Shown here: positions 32,161-42,180 of the stretch, in pieces
How positions within the stretch are numbered: the stretch's first letter is position 1
Layout: each line of letters opens with the position of its first letter
Assembly: GCA_024220505.1 (NCBI GenBank)
Contig: JAKZZE010000038.1
Location: 1-64,000, forward strand
DNA from: Rhizopus arrhizus
Taxonomy: Eukaryota > Mucoromycota > Mucoromycetes > Mucorales > Rhizopodaceae
Length of the DNA stretch: 64,000 nt
Reading direction: 5' to 3'
The notes under the pieces: generated by a model
What the model saw: the letters and a program-made list of their open reading frames with translations, nothing else
Database searches by the model: none
Told to the model about the DNA's origin: nothing
Translations under genes and position numbers: made by a program

Positions 32161-32235
32161 AGTGTCGGCTTTCCAAAAAAGAGTTGAATTTACCTTTTTA
32201 ACCAAAAGCGAAAGAAAAGTGGCTTCTTGGTTTAG

Positions 32236-32760
32236 GTTAAAGATTTTATATTTTATTGGATAATTGCAGGCGACAAATATGTCATTATTGCTATCCACAG
32301 TGATAAACTGGAAAGCATACAAACTATTATGGGGGAGGAGGGAAAGGAAGAAAGAAGGAACGGATTATTATTGGGGGAGCTGGAACCAGAGACGAAGACT
32401 TGAGGCAGAACAGAACGCGCTTCATTAAGCCCGGGCTGGGCATCCCGGCACCGCGGACCAACAACGCTCGACAAACAACCAACGCAGACCAACCGACCAG
32501 AACAGCAGTGGCGTTAAAACCAGTATTATCATCAAGAGCGCACACCAAAGTCCCCCGAAAGGGAAGGAAAGTAGACAGATGCTCAGCTGCTACGCAACGC
32601 AACACACAGGCGGAGAAACAAAAGTGCTTGATGCACTCGGCAAACAGAACATGTAGAGGGGCAGGGAAGGGATAGATCCGAAGATCCTATCAGGGGTCGA
32701 ACTTGCGACCACACCAATAATAGTCAGACGCTCTACCGACTGAGCTACATCCACATCCCC
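32236..32760 (-). mobile_element. SINE family 2 (different tRNA head)
   Basis: A 525-bp element between tRNA stubs at 32221 and 32761. On the minus strand it starts GGGGATGTGGATGTAGCTC, with a class I tRNA-like head: A box TAGCTCAGTCGGTAGAGC and B box AAGTTCGACCCC. Its body shares long blocks with SINE family 1, including CGCCTGTGTGTTGCGTTGCG and, in plus orientation, CTTCATTAAGCCCG..TGGGCATCC and CGACCAGAACAGCAG.GGCGT. The tail (TTTGTATGCTTTCC..TGTCGCCTGCA..CCAATAAAA) is shared too. The last bases before the target are GTTAAAGATTTT in plus orientation instead of ACGAAAG. Confidence 0.88.
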
Positions 32761-33037
32761 GGCTTCTTGGTTTAGACGAAAATTTTTATTAATATATATA
32801 ATGAGTATATTGACAGGCGATAAATATCATGATAGTCATACTCAAGAACAAAAAGAAAAGACAAGAAACAAAAAACACTCGCAGAGCACACAAAAGTGAA
32901 AAAAAGGAAGGAGAAAAGGCCAATGGATACGCTAACTACCGAGCAACTCGTCAACACCATGGTCTCCTCCGCATCGTGCACTAAAATGGTTTGGCAGTGG
33001 GAGGTAGAAGCCAGAGGGTGGATCGGAGCGCTTGTCA

Positions 33038-36000
33038 TTATGGAACAGCAGCAGCAGAGGACTTGTCAATCCAGACTTGACCTGGAGCAGAAGACGAGTT
33101 GTACTCGATGTCAGGATGACAGATCTTGTCAAAGTGACAGAGGATCTGACAAAGAGCGGACCAAAAGGGCGGACACCGAGCAGAAGCAGAGACAGGAAGC
33201 AAGTTCAAGACATAGTCTATGTGATGACCCACATAACCAGTCGGCGGAACAGGTAAGCAGCACCAAAGAGCAGAAGGAACCAAGGTACAGACCATAAGAT
33301 GCGAGCGAGAAGTATCGCCAAGACCACAGGAACAGGGAGCAGGCTTGCCTGGGATCCAACCCATGCGCCATCTAACAAGACGAGACCGGTCAGCACGGGA
33401 GGCAGGCAAGTACAGGATGGGATCCACCCGAAGAACAGGACGACAAGCGCGGATCAGAACTTGTGGGGTGGACTGTAAGAAGCTATGAAACTGGTCTTGA
33501 CGATACCTTCGCAACCAAGAAGCAAGACGAGAAGACGAAAGAGGAGCATCCGAAGGGTAGTCGAGTACGATACGCCGCTTACGGAGTCGAGACAGAAGAG
33601 ATACTGGCACAGATTGAGACAGCAAAGACAAGAGACAATCATCAGGTAGACCCTCAGAACGACGGCAGAACTTGAGCACCAAAGTGTCAGCACGGAAAGA
33701 CATTGACGGTAGATTGGTAATATGCCGAAATACTACAGTTGAAGCAGTTCGATGACCACCGACAAGCATCCTTAGACATCGGTCTTGCGCGCGATTGAGT
33801 TCGTCATAGTCCTTTCTTGTAAGTTGAGCAATGGCTAGGCCATACTCAAGCTTAGGACGTATGAACGCAGCGAACAGACGAGAAGAGAGCAGCAGAGTAA
33901 AGCCTTGACGGTTGAGTCCCATCGAATGGAGCTGAGCCATGGCAGCAAAAGTACCAGAAGCGCGATGCTTTATCAGAGCAGAGACAGAAATACCCTTACC
34001 ATCAAAGGGCACACCAAGATAAGTAAACTCCTCAACAGAGGGAAGGTCTTGATCATATAATGACATTCGAACATACCGACTTGAGGTGGCAGTAGGTGCA
34101 TTAAGGACGGCACACTTTGGTGGACTCCACTTGTAACCAAGAGTCAAGGAGTGGATCTGCGCTAGGTCCAGCATATGCCGAACTTCGCTAGCAGACCCAA
34201 CCAGCGCCACATCATCCGCATACAACAGACTGTTGATGGGTGTGGGCGACAGAGACGAGGAAGACAAAGCAGCAGTACCAACCAAAGGACCAAAGGGAAG
34301 ACCATCGGAGACCAGAGCACCAGGACAAGGAGGACCAGAAGGAGACACGGATAGCACCGAGGTGGTTGTTGCAGAAGCAGCAGAACGAAGCAGAGCTGGC
34401 AATGTGTTGACATAGATAGAATACAGGTGAGGACTCAAGACAGAGCCCTGAAGGACACCTGTACTCGGCACAAACGGATCAGAGACATTGTTCTGCAACA
34501 ACACAGACACCGAGACATCATCAAACATGTTGGCCAACAAGGACACCAAGGACAGAGGAGCAGAAGAGGCGAGCATCGATTGCCATATGATACGACGATC
34601 GACTGTATCATAGGCTGACTTGATGTCCAGGAAAGCGACCACAGGATAATGATTGTGTCGGCGTCGGTAAGCGTGCATCAGATCATGGAGACAGAGAGCT
34701 TGATCCAATGCACTACGCTGGTGACGGAAACCACCTTGAACTACATCGAGCGGAGGAGAGACATCTTCAACAGAGGGAAAGAGACACATCTCAAAGAGCT
34801 TGCGGACGATGGAGGTCAAGGAGATTGGACGATAGTTCCCTGGCGAGGTAGGATCACCCTTTTTGTGGATGGGGACCACCTGAGCTTGACGCCAGAGAGA
34901 AGGGGTATATGACCACTGGTAGCAGATACTGAAAAGCAAAGAGAGCAGTGGGGCCAGAACAGACTTGATGGGGAGAAGCATCTCCGTACGCAAGTGGTCA
35001 GGACCAGGAGCTTTACGCAGAGGGAGACGTCGCATCAGTGAACCCACACTGTCAGCAGAGAACGAGGGCATACCAGGGTCTTGACTATCGAGGTCAAAAG
35101 GCACCATACCAGAGACAGAGGGCAGAGGGTCAGGACGCCTTGACGGAAGACCGTCACCAGAGTAGACCGAGGCAAGGTGTTGACGCATCGCGTTCGCACC
35201 TGCAGCAGGGCCGTCAGGATGAGTAAACCCAACCTGTTGACGTCGTCGGTTCCGAATCACCTTCACCTTCGACATCGCACGAGCAAGTTCGCCACGGGCC
35301 AGAGAGTCACAGAAAGCACGCCAAGAGAGACGCTTAGCAGACTTGAGAGCAGAGCGGAACCGGGCTTGAGCAGCCTGATGTCGATCCCACCACAAGGCCT
35401 TGTCGATGCCAATGGCACGACGCCACTTGCGGTAGTGGTGTTCACGAACATCGGCGAGTTCTTGCAAGTGCGCATTCCAGAATGGCTTCCATTGGGAAGG
35501 TCGAGAAGAGCGAGAGCCAACCGACTTGTCGAGTGCACTATAGATCGCCTCATTCAGAGTGTCATTGAGAGCGTCTATAGGCGGAGCAGCAGAAGGAGGA
35601 CTTGACTTCAGAGCTTTGAGCTGATCAACCAATGGAGAGACCAAGGACTGGAATGTGGCCACGTACAGACTACAGACATCGGGTTCCTTCAACCGAGAGA
35701 GGTTCCATAGCCGACGGGCAGAAGAAGAAGAAGAGAGAACGGGCTGCGATGGATAACCATCAGGGACTGCATAGTCAAAGGACAAGGACAACAGTTTGTG
35801 GTCAGAGCCAAGAGAGAGATCACTGTAGACTTGCATCCGAGGGGACCGAAGGACAGAGGTCGTGTTGGTCAAGAAGTAGTCGATCATACTTTGCTTGACT
35901 TGACCACCACGAAAGGACAAGAAAGTAGGTACCCCAGGAGCGAGAGTCGAGTTCAGAACAGAAAGACCATGTTCTTCACACCAGCGAAGCAGCACCGAAC

Positions 36001-36607
36001 CTCGAGCATTGGCAACGGAATCACCCGTTAGTGCACCAAGACGCGCGTTCAGATCACCACAGATGATCGTGTCGTCTGTCAAGGGCAACGAAACCAACAC
36101 AGAAGAGACCTCGTCGTTGGACAAGGAAGGAGGCAAATACAGGCAGATGAGACGCAAGGAGCGACCCAACCGCAGACCCAGAGCATACTTGGTATGAACC
36201 GGGAACTGTACCACAGCCATCGGACACCGAGGAGACACCAGAGCAGAGACACCTTGAGAGCCACGATAGCTGTTGATCACAGGAGAGCCATACAGGTTGA
36301 ACTGGGTCCAAGAGGTACGGATCCTGTGAGGCGGAAGCAACCAGGTTTCAGTGATGAAGACCAAAGAGAACGACTGGCAGTGACGGAGGAGATCCTCGGC
36401 TGTGGATTCTTGAAGCCCATTGGCATTCCACAAGCCGATTGTGAGCGGAATAGAAGAAGTTGATGACGATGACGAAGGAGAGGATGGACCATGGGAGCCA
36501 TGAGAACCAGAGGAAACCAAAGGAGAGGAAGGAGTTGACTGATCTGGGACCATACCAGATGTAGAGACCAAGGATGCATTATAATGACAAGTATTACTAC
36601 TCATCAT
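33038..36607 (-). CDS. LINE ORF2: endonuclease and reverse transcriptase (copy 3)
   Basis: 1189 residues with the same order as copy 2: Ser-rich N-terminus, endonuclease (WNANGLQ, ITETWL, CGDLNARL, IDYFLTN, SDHKLL), linker, reverse transcriptase (KAPGPDHL, NYRPISLTSI, FLDIKSAYD, LLYADD) and C-terminal CSCGLGDTSRSHLMVC knuckle. It differs from copy 2 in clustered blocks in the last third, for example RYVRMSLYDQDLPSVEEF versus RFVSMSLYGQDLPTTEEF, and SEGLPDDCLLSLLSQSVPV. This suggests recombination among lineages. All catalytic residues are present, so the enzyme may be functional and could also mobilise the SINEs nearby. Confidence 0.93.
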   Translation of the reverse strand: MMSSNTCHYNASLVSTSGMVPDQSTPSSPLVSSGSHGSHGPSSPSSSSSTSSIPLTIGLWNANGLQESTAEDLLRHCQSFSLVFITETWLLPPHRIRTSWTQFNLYGSPVINSYRGSQGVSALVSPRCPMAVVQFPVHTKYALGLRLGRSLRLICLYLPPSLSNDEVSSVLVSLPLTDDTIICGDLNARLGALTGDSVANARGSVLLRWCEEHGLSVLNSTLAPGVPTFLSFRGGQVKQSMIDYFLTNTTSVLRSPRMQVYSDLSLGSDHKLLSLSFDYAVPDGYPSQPVLSSSSSARRLWNLSRLKEPDVCSLYVATFQSLVSPLVDQLKALKSSPPSAAPPIDALNDTLNEAIYSALDKSVGSRSSRPSQWKPFWNAHLQELADVREHHYRKWRRAIGIDKALWWDRHQAAQARFRSALKSAKRLSWRAFCDSLARGELARAMSKVKVIRNRRRQQVGFTHPDGPAAGANAMRQHLASVYSGDGLPSRRPDPLPSVSGMVPFDLDSQDPGMPSFSADSVGSLMRRLPLRKAPGPDHLRTEMLLPIKSVLAPLLSLLFSICYQWSYTPSLWRQAQVVPIHKKGDPTSPGNYRPISLTSIVRKLFEMCLFPSVEDVSPPLDVVQGGFRHQRSALDQALCLHDLMHAYRRRHNHYPVVAFLDIKSAYDTVDRRIIWQSMLASSAPLSLVSLLANMFDDVSVSVLLQNNVSDPFVPSTGVLQGSVLSPHLYSIYVNTLPALLRSAASATTTSVLSVSPSGPPCPGALVSDGLPFGPLVGTAALSSSSLSPTPINSLLYADDVALVGSASEVRHMLDLAQIHSLTLGYKWSPPKCAVLNAPTATSSRYVRMSLYDQDLPSVEEFTYLGVPFDGKGISVSALIKHRASGTFAAMAQLHSMGLNRQGFTLLLSSRLFAAFIRPKLEYGLAIAQLTRKDYDELNRAQDRCLRMLVGGHRTASTVVFRHITNLPSMSFRADTLVLKFCRRSEGLPDDCLLSLLSQSVPVSLLSRLRKRRIVLDYPSDAPLSSSRLASWLRRYRQDQFHSFLQSTPQVLIRACRPVLRVDPILYLPASRADRSRLVRWRMGWIPGKPAPCSCGLGDTSRSHLMVCTLVPSALWCCLPVPPTGYVGHHIDYVLNLLPVSASARCPPFWSALCQILCHFDKICHPDIEYNSSSAPGQVWIDKSSAAAVP

Positions 36608-37593
36608 TATAATGATCCAAAGCTAGAGCGAGAGGCAGGACGGTGATGCTCATAGTCATCAAGAGCCATGTCTTCAGCCATATCATCGTAATGGCGGGCA
36701 GTCTTGGGTCGATCTTCCTTAGCAGACAGAACTTCAGATACTGTCTCATCAGAGACAAGGGCTTGCGCCAACAAGTAACGAGAGACAGAGACAGCAACAG
36801 GATAGCGCAAGCGCTCTAAAGCCTTGCGAGAACGATCATCATTAATCAGTGAGATAGCATGGCTACGCTCCTCGACAGAAACAGAGTCAAACTTGGGATC
36901 GGCCAGGTTGGCAGGGTCAAGTGGATCGAAAGTATCCAAGGTGGGGATCTTGGCCTTTTCGAGCAAGGACAGAAGAGCAGGCTTGTACTGCAGATGTACG
37001 AGCAGACCGACAACAGAGTGAGCAGGATAGCACACATCCAAGATGCGCCAGCTATCCACACCAAGACGAGAGAGACGACGACGAGCTTCGGTGTAGGTCA
37101 TCCTACGAGAGCGAGGTATGTAAACATACTCGAAGCCTTGTTCACCAGTTACAGGCTGGAAACCACGAGCAGCAGCGGCACGACGACGGAGTTTGTTCTT
37201 GGCAGAACGAGAAACAACAGTAGCCCAAGAAGAGGCAGCAGTACCCAAGGAGGGCGAAGGAACGGACTCTTTAGCACCATTATGAGCGGCAGCAGAAGAA
37301 ACAGCGGTAGTTGAATTAGGGGTGCTTGTAGGGACCCCGGCAGTTTGTGCGGCCAGTTGGGACCGCAAGGAAGCAATCTCATTGGCCTGAGACAGGTTTG
37401 TTTCGGTAAGGCGAGCGTTCTCACCTCGCAGAGTTTCAAGCTCTAGCTTGAGCTGCTCTAAAGCAGAGAGACGAGCAGTGACAGCTTCCAGTGCGTGACT
37501 TAGATTCTGAACTGTGACTTCGAGCTCGGACGAATTGGGTCCGGCGGCGGCATTCAGGATTTTGGATCCTCTAGTATTTCTTGTTGATGACAT
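36607..37593 (-). CDS. LINE ORF1 protein (copy 3)
   Basis: 328 residues from MSSTRNTRGSKILNAAAG. The coiled coil, Ala/Ser linker and basic NKLRRRAAAARGF region are as in copy 2. The C-terminal half ends ..DYEHHRPASRSSFGSL and is followed by TAATG coupling to ORF2. It has no zinc knuckle or RRM consensus that I can recognise. The likely role is RNA binding in the retrotransposition particle. Confidence 0.85.
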   Translation of the reverse strand: MSSTRNTRGSKILNAAAGPNSSELEVTVQNLSHALEAVTARLSALEQLKLELETLRGENARLTETNLSQANEIASLRSQLAAQTAGVPTSTPNSTTAVSSAAAHNGAKESVPSPSLGTAASSWATVVSRSAKNKLRRRAAAARGFQPVTGEQGFEYVYIPRSRRMTYTEARRRLSRLGVDSWRILDVCYPAHSVVGLLVHLQYKPALLSLLEKAKIPTLDTFDPLDPANLADPKFDSVSVEERSHAISLINDDRSRKALERLRYPVAVSVSRYLLAQALVSDETVSEVLSAKEDRPKTARHYDDMAEDMALDDYEHHRPASRSSFGSL

Positions 37594-37803
37594 TTGGATG
37601 CAAACTTTCAGCAACGATTAAGCAACAAGCAGTAAAGATATCAGAATAAGAGTTGAACCAAATAAAAGTATAGATCAAAAGGAGTCGATTGATGTAAAAA
37701 TTGTTGATGGATGGATAGATTTGACAGAGATATCGGCTTTCCAAAAAAGAGTCAAGTTTACCTTTTTAACCAAAAGCGAAAGAAAAGTGGCTTCTTTGTT
37801 TAG

Positions 37804-38342
37804 ACGAAAGTTTTTATTTTTATTGGTCAAATATGCAGGCGACATATGTGTCATTAATTGCTTGACCACAGAACGAACTGGGAAAGCATACAAACTGTTA
37901 AGGGGGAAGGGAAGGGAGGGTAAGCAGGGCAATTATTTTAGCTGAAGCGACAGACGAAGACTTGGAACAGAGAGAGAGAGACATGCTTCATTAAGCCCGA
38001 GGTGGGCATCCTTGCAACGCTGATAATGCTGCTCACCAAACAGCACACAACGCAGACCGACCAGAACAGCAGCGGCGTCAAAACCCAGGGAGGAAAGAGA
38101 GAACAGAAAGGAATGCCAACGGGGACACCGAAAGGGAGGGAAGGTGGACCAGATACCCAGCTGGCACGCAACGCAACACACAGGCGGGACACACCGAAAG
38201 CCAGAGACGACGCACGTTAAGGAAGTCATGTGACCGTGCGTGGAAGAGACGGTGTGAGGAAGGCAGGATTCGAACCTGCATGTCCAAAGGACACTCAACC
38301 CATACGGTAGCGCCTTAACCACTACGACAAACACCCACACCT
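37804..38342 (-). mobile_element. SINE family 1, copy d
   Basis: A 539-bp copy almost identical to those at 21583 and 22146, with the same class II tRNA-like head and AATAAAAATAAAAAC tail, between stubs at 37789 and 38343. Confidence 0.9.
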
Positions 38343-38619
38343 GGCTTCTTGGTTTAGACGAAGATTTTTATTAATATATAAGGAGTATATTGACAAGCGA
38401 TAAATATCATGATAGTCATACTCAAGAAACAAAAGAGAAAAGACAAGAAACAAAAAACACTCGCAGAGCACACAAGAGCGAAAAAAAGGGAAGAGAAAAG
38501 GCCAATGGATACGCTAACTACTGAGCAACTCGTCAACACCATGGTCTCCTCCGCATCGTGCACTAAAATGGTTTGGCAGTGGGAGGTAGAAGCCAGAGGG
38601 TGGATCAGAGCGCTTGTCA

Positions 38620-41600
38620 TTATGGAACAGTAGTAACAGAGGACTTGTCAATCCAGACTTGACCTGGAGCAGAAGACGAGTTGTACTCGGTGTCAGGATG
38701 ACAGATCTTGTCAAAGTGACAGAGGATCTGACAAAGAGCGGACCAGAAAGGCGGACACCGAGCAGAAGCAGAGACAGGAAGCAAGTTCAAGACATAGTCT
38801 ATGTGGTGACCCACATAACCAGTCGGCGGAACAGGTAAGCAGCACCAAAGAGCAGAAGGAACCAAGGTACAGACCATGAGATGAGAACGAGAAGTATCGC
38901 CAAGACCACAGGAACAGGGAGCAGGCTTGCCTGGGATCCAACCCATGCGCCATCTGATGAGACGAGACCGGTCAGCACGGGAGGCAGGCAAGTACAGGAT
39001 GGGATCCACCCGAAGAACAGGGCGACAAGCGCGGATCAGAACCTGGGGAGTGGACTGTAAGAAGCTATGAAACTGGTCTTGACGATACCTTCGCAACCAA
39101 GAAGCAAGACGAGAAGATGAAGAGACATCCGAAGGGCAATCGAGGACGATACGCCGCTTACGGAGTCGAGACAGAAGAGACACTGGCACAGACTGAGAGA
39201 GCAAAGACAAGAGACAATCGTCAGGTAGGCCCTCAGAACGACGACAGAACTTGAGCACCAGGGCGTCAGCACGGAAGGTCATCGAAGGCAGGTTGCAGAT
39301 ATGACGAAGTACAACAGTTGAGGCCGTTCGATGACCACCGACAAGCATTCGTAAGCATCGGTCTTGCGCACGATTGAGTTCGTCATAGTCCTTTTTTGTA
39401 AGCTGAGCAATGGCAAGGCCATACTCAAGCTTAGGACGTATGAACGCAGCGAACAGACGAGAAGAGAGCAGCAGAGTAAAGCCTTGACGGTTAAGACCCA
39501 TAGAGTGAAGCTGAGCCATAGCCGCCAAGGTACTTGAAGAGCGATGTTTTATCATGGCAGAGACAGAGATACCCTTACCATCAAAGGGCACACCAAGATA
39601 AGTAAACTCCTCAACAGAGGGAAGGTCTTGATCGTATAGAGACATTCGAATATACCGACTTGATGTAGAGGCAGGTGCATTCAGAACAGCACACTTTGGT
39701 GGACTCCACTTGTAACCAAGAGTCAGAGAATGGATCTGCGCTAGGTCCAGCATATGCCGAACTTCGCTAGCAGACCCAACCAGCGCCACATCATCCGCAT
39801 ACAACAGACTGTTGATGGGTGTGGGCGACAGAGACGAGGAAGACAAAGCAGCAGTACCAACCAAAGGACCAAAGGGAAGACCATCGGAGACCAGAGCACC
39901 AGGACCAGGAGGACCAGAAGGAGACACCGATAACACCGAGGTGGTTGTTGCAGAAGCAGCAGAACGAAGCAGAGCTGGCAATGTGTTGACATAGATAGAG
40001 TACAGGTGAGGACTCAAGACAGAGCCCTGAAGGACACCTGTACTCGGCACAAACGGATCAGAGACATTGTTCTGCAACAACACAGTCACCGAGACATCAT
40101 CAAACATGTTGGCCAACAAGGACACCAAGGACAGAGGAGCAGAAGAGGCGAGCATCGATTGCCATATGATACGACGATCGACTGTATCATAGGCTGACTT
40201 GATGTCCAGGAAAGCGACCACAGGATAATGATTGTGTCGGCGTCGGTAAGCGTGCATCAGATCATGGAGACAGAGAGCTTGATCCAATGCACTACGCTGG
40301 TGACGGAAACCACCTTGAACTACATCGAGCGGAGGAGAGACATCTTCAACAGAGGGAAAGAGACACATCTCAAAGAGCTTGCGGACGATGGAGGTCAAGG
40401 AGATTGGACGATAGTTCCCTGGCGAGGTAGGATCACCCTTTTTGTGAATGGGGACCACCTGTGCTTGACGCCAGAGAGAAGGGGTATATGACCACTGGTA
40501 GCAGATACTGAAAAGCAAAGAGAGCAGTGGGGCCAGAACAGACTTGATGGGGAGGAGCATCTCCGTACGCAAGTGGTCAGGACCAGGAGCCTTACGCAGA
40601 GGGAGACGTCGCATCAGTGAACCCACACTATCAGCAGAGAACGAAGGCATACCAGGGTCTTGACTATCGAGGTCAAAAGGCACCATACCAGAGACAGAGG
40701 GCAGAGGGTCAGGACGCCTTGACGGAAGACCGTCACCAGAGTAGACCGAGGCAAGGTGTTGACGCATCGCGTTCGCACCTGCAGCAGGGCCGTCAGGATG
40801 AGTAAACCCAACCTGTTGACGTCGTCGGTTCCGAATCACCTTCACCTTCGACATCGCACGAGCAAGTTCGCCACGGGCCAGAGAGTCACAGAAAGCACGC
40901 CAAGAGAGACGCTTAGCAGACTTGAGAGCAGAGCGGAACCGGGCTTGAGCAACCTGATGTCGATCCCACCACAAGGCCTTGTCGATGCCAATAGCACGAC
41001 GCCACTTGCGGTAGTGGTGTTCACGAACATCGGCGAGTTCTTGCAAGTGCGCATTCCAGAATGGCTTCCATTGGGAAGGTCGAGAAGAGCGAGAGCCAAC
41101 CGACTTGTCGAGTGCACTATAGATCGCCTCATTCAAAGTGTCATTGAGAGCGTCTATAGGCGGAGCAGCAGAAGGAGGACTTGACTTCAAAGCTTTGAGC
41201 TGATCAACCAATGGAGAGACCAAGGACTGGAATGTGGCCACGTACAGACTACAGACATCGGGTTCCTTCAACCGAGAGAGGTTCCATAGCCGACGGGCAG
41301 AAGAAGAAGAAGAAGAGAGAACGGGCTGCGATGGATAACCATCAGGGACTGCATAGTCAAAGGACAAGGACAACAGTTTGTGGTCAGAGCCAAGAGAGAG
41401 ATCACTGTAGACTTGCATCCGAGGGGACCTAAGGACAGAGGTCATGTTGGTCAAGAAGTAGTCGATCATACTTTGCTTGACTTGACCACCACGAAAGGAC
41501 AAGAAGGTAGGTACCCCAGGAGCGAGGGTCGAGTTCAGAACAGAGAAACCATGTTCTTCACACCAGCGAAGCAGCACCGAACCTCGAGTATTGGCAACGG

Positions 41601-42180
41601 AATCACCCGTTAGTGCACCAAGACGCGCGTTCAGATCACCACAGATGATCGTGTCGTCTGTCAAGGGCAACGAAACCAACACAGAAGAGACCTCGTCGTT
41701 GGACAAGGAAGGGGGCAAATACAGGCAGATGAGACGCAAGGAGCGACCCAACCGCAGACCCAGAGCATACTTGGTATGAACCGGGAACTGTACCACAGCC
41801 ATCGGACACCGCGGAGACACCAGAGCAGAAACACCTTGAGAGCCACGATAGCTGTTGATCACAGGAGAGCCATACAGGTTGAACTGGGTCCAAGAGGTAC
41901 GGATCCTGTGAGGCGGAAGCAACCAGGTTTCAGTGATGAAGACCAAAGAGAACGACTGGCAGTGACGGAGGAGATCCTCGGCTGTGGATTCTTGAAGCCC
42001 ATTGGCATTCCACAAGCCGATGGTGAGCGGAATAGAAGATGATGAAGAGGATGATGATGGACCATGGGAGCCATGAGAACCAGAGGAAACCAAAGGAGAG
42101 GAAGGTGTTGACTGATCTGGGACCATACCAGATGTAGAGACCGAGGATGCATTATAACGACAAGTATTACTACTCATCAT
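38620..42180 (-). CDS. LINE ORF2: endonuclease and reverse transcriptase (copy 4)
   Basis: 1186 residues, three fewer than copies 2 and 3, through a shorter Ser-rich N-terminus (HGPSSSSSSSSIPLT) and a loss in the C-terminal region (DCPSDVSSSSRLA). The endonuclease residues (WNANG, ITETW, GDLN, IDYF, SDHK), the reverse transcriptase motifs (FLDIKSAYD, LLYADD) and the CSCG..SHLMVC knuckle are intact. The sequence between residues about 850 and 1030 mixes blocks typical of copy 2 (MIKHRSSSTLAAMAQ) and copy 3 (LYDQDLPSVEEF), another mosaic sign. Confidence 0.93.
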   Translation of the reverse strand: MMSSNTCRYNASSVSTSGMVPDQSTPSSPLVSSGSHGSHGPSSSSSSSSIPLTIGLWNANGLQESTAEDLLRHCQSFSLVFITETWLLPPHRIRTSWTQFNLYGSPVINSYRGSQGVSALVSPRCPMAVVQFPVHTKYALGLRLGRSLRLICLYLPPSLSNDEVSSVLVSLPLTDDTIICGDLNARLGALTGDSVANTRGSVLLRWCEEHGFSVLNSTLAPGVPTFLSFRGGQVKQSMIDYFLTNMTSVLRSPRMQVYSDLSLGSDHKLLSLSFDYAVPDGYPSQPVLSSSSSSARRLWNLSRLKEPDVCSLYVATFQSLVSPLVDQLKALKSSPPSAAPPIDALNDTLNEAIYSALDKSVGSRSSRPSQWKPFWNAHLQELADVREHHYRKWRRAIGIDKALWWDRHQVAQARFRSALKSAKRLSWRAFCDSLARGELARAMSKVKVIRNRRRQQVGFTHPDGPAAGANAMRQHLASVYSGDGLPSRRPDPLPSVSGMVPFDLDSQDPGMPSFSADSVGSLMRRLPLRKAPGPDHLRTEMLLPIKSVLAPLLSLLFSICYQWSYTPSLWRQAQVVPIHKKGDPTSPGNYRPISLTSIVRKLFEMCLFPSVEDVSPPLDVVQGGFRHQRSALDQALCLHDLMHAYRRRHNHYPVVAFLDIKSAYDTVDRRIIWQSMLASSAPLSLVSLLANMFDDVSVTVLLQNNVSDPFVPSTGVLQGSVLSPHLYSIYVNTLPALLRSAASATTTSVLSVSPSGPPGPGALVSDGLPFGPLVGTAALSSSSLSPTPINSLLYADDVALVGSASEVRHMLDLAQIHSLTLGYKWSPPKCAVLNAPASTSSRYIRMSLYDQDLPSVEEFTYLGVPFDGKGISVSAMIKHRSSSTLAAMAQLHSMGLNRQGFTLLLSSRLFAAFIRPKLEYGLAIAQLTKKDYDELNRAQDRCLRMLVGGHRTASTVVLRHICNLPSMTFRADALVLKFCRRSEGLPDDCLLSLLSQSVPVSLLSRLRKRRIVLDCPSDVSSSSRLASWLRRYRQDQFHSFLQSTPQVLIRACRPVLRVDPILYLPASRADRSRLIRWRMGWIPGKPAPCSCGLGDTSRSHLMVCTLVPSALWCCLPVPPTGYVGHHIDYVLNLLPVSASARCPPFWSALCQILCHFDKICHPDTEYNSSSAPGQVWIDKSSVTTVP

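Larger units (their letters stand above)
27661..32164 (+). mobile_element. CACTA-like DNA transposon inserted in LINE copy 2
   Basis: The element is 4504 bp and starts CACTGCAAATAATTGGAGAT. It ends in the inverted repeat ATCACCAATTATTTGCAGTG, so 16 terminal bases match perfectly and a further GAT is shared. The LINE sequence ..GAGATATCGGCTTTCC.. of copies 1 and 3 is split with a 3-bp duplication TCG (27658-27660, 32165-32167). CACTA/G ends with a 3-bp duplication are typical of the CACTA (EnSpm) superfamily. A block of about 33-bp tandem repeats lies near the left end. The only good gene is the four-exon gene at 29258-30505, which shows no DDE transposase, so the copy is probably non-autonomous. 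Part of its interior recurs at 8580-8970. Confidence 0.88.
22699..32220 (-). mobile_element. LINE copy 2, complete but split by a CACTA-like element
   Basis: Bounded by tRNA stubs at 22684 and 32221. After removing 27661-32164 and the 3-bp duplication, the LINE is 5015 bp, matching copies 3 and 4 (5013 and 5004 bp). Both ORFs are open. The insertion lies in the 5' untranslated region, so it probably separates the promoter from the ORFs and silences the copy. The 3' end reads ..TTAATAAAAATTTTCGT before the stub. Confidence 0.92.
32776..37788 (-). mobile_element. LINE copy 3, complete
   Basis: A 5013-bp element between the stubs at 32761 and 37789 (the latter has one T/G difference). It has a 5' untranslated region of about 195 bp, two open ORFs overlapping by one base, a 3' untranslated region of about 262 bp and an AATAAAAATTTTCGT end. 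Nothing in the sequence shows it to be dead. Confidence 0.94.
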
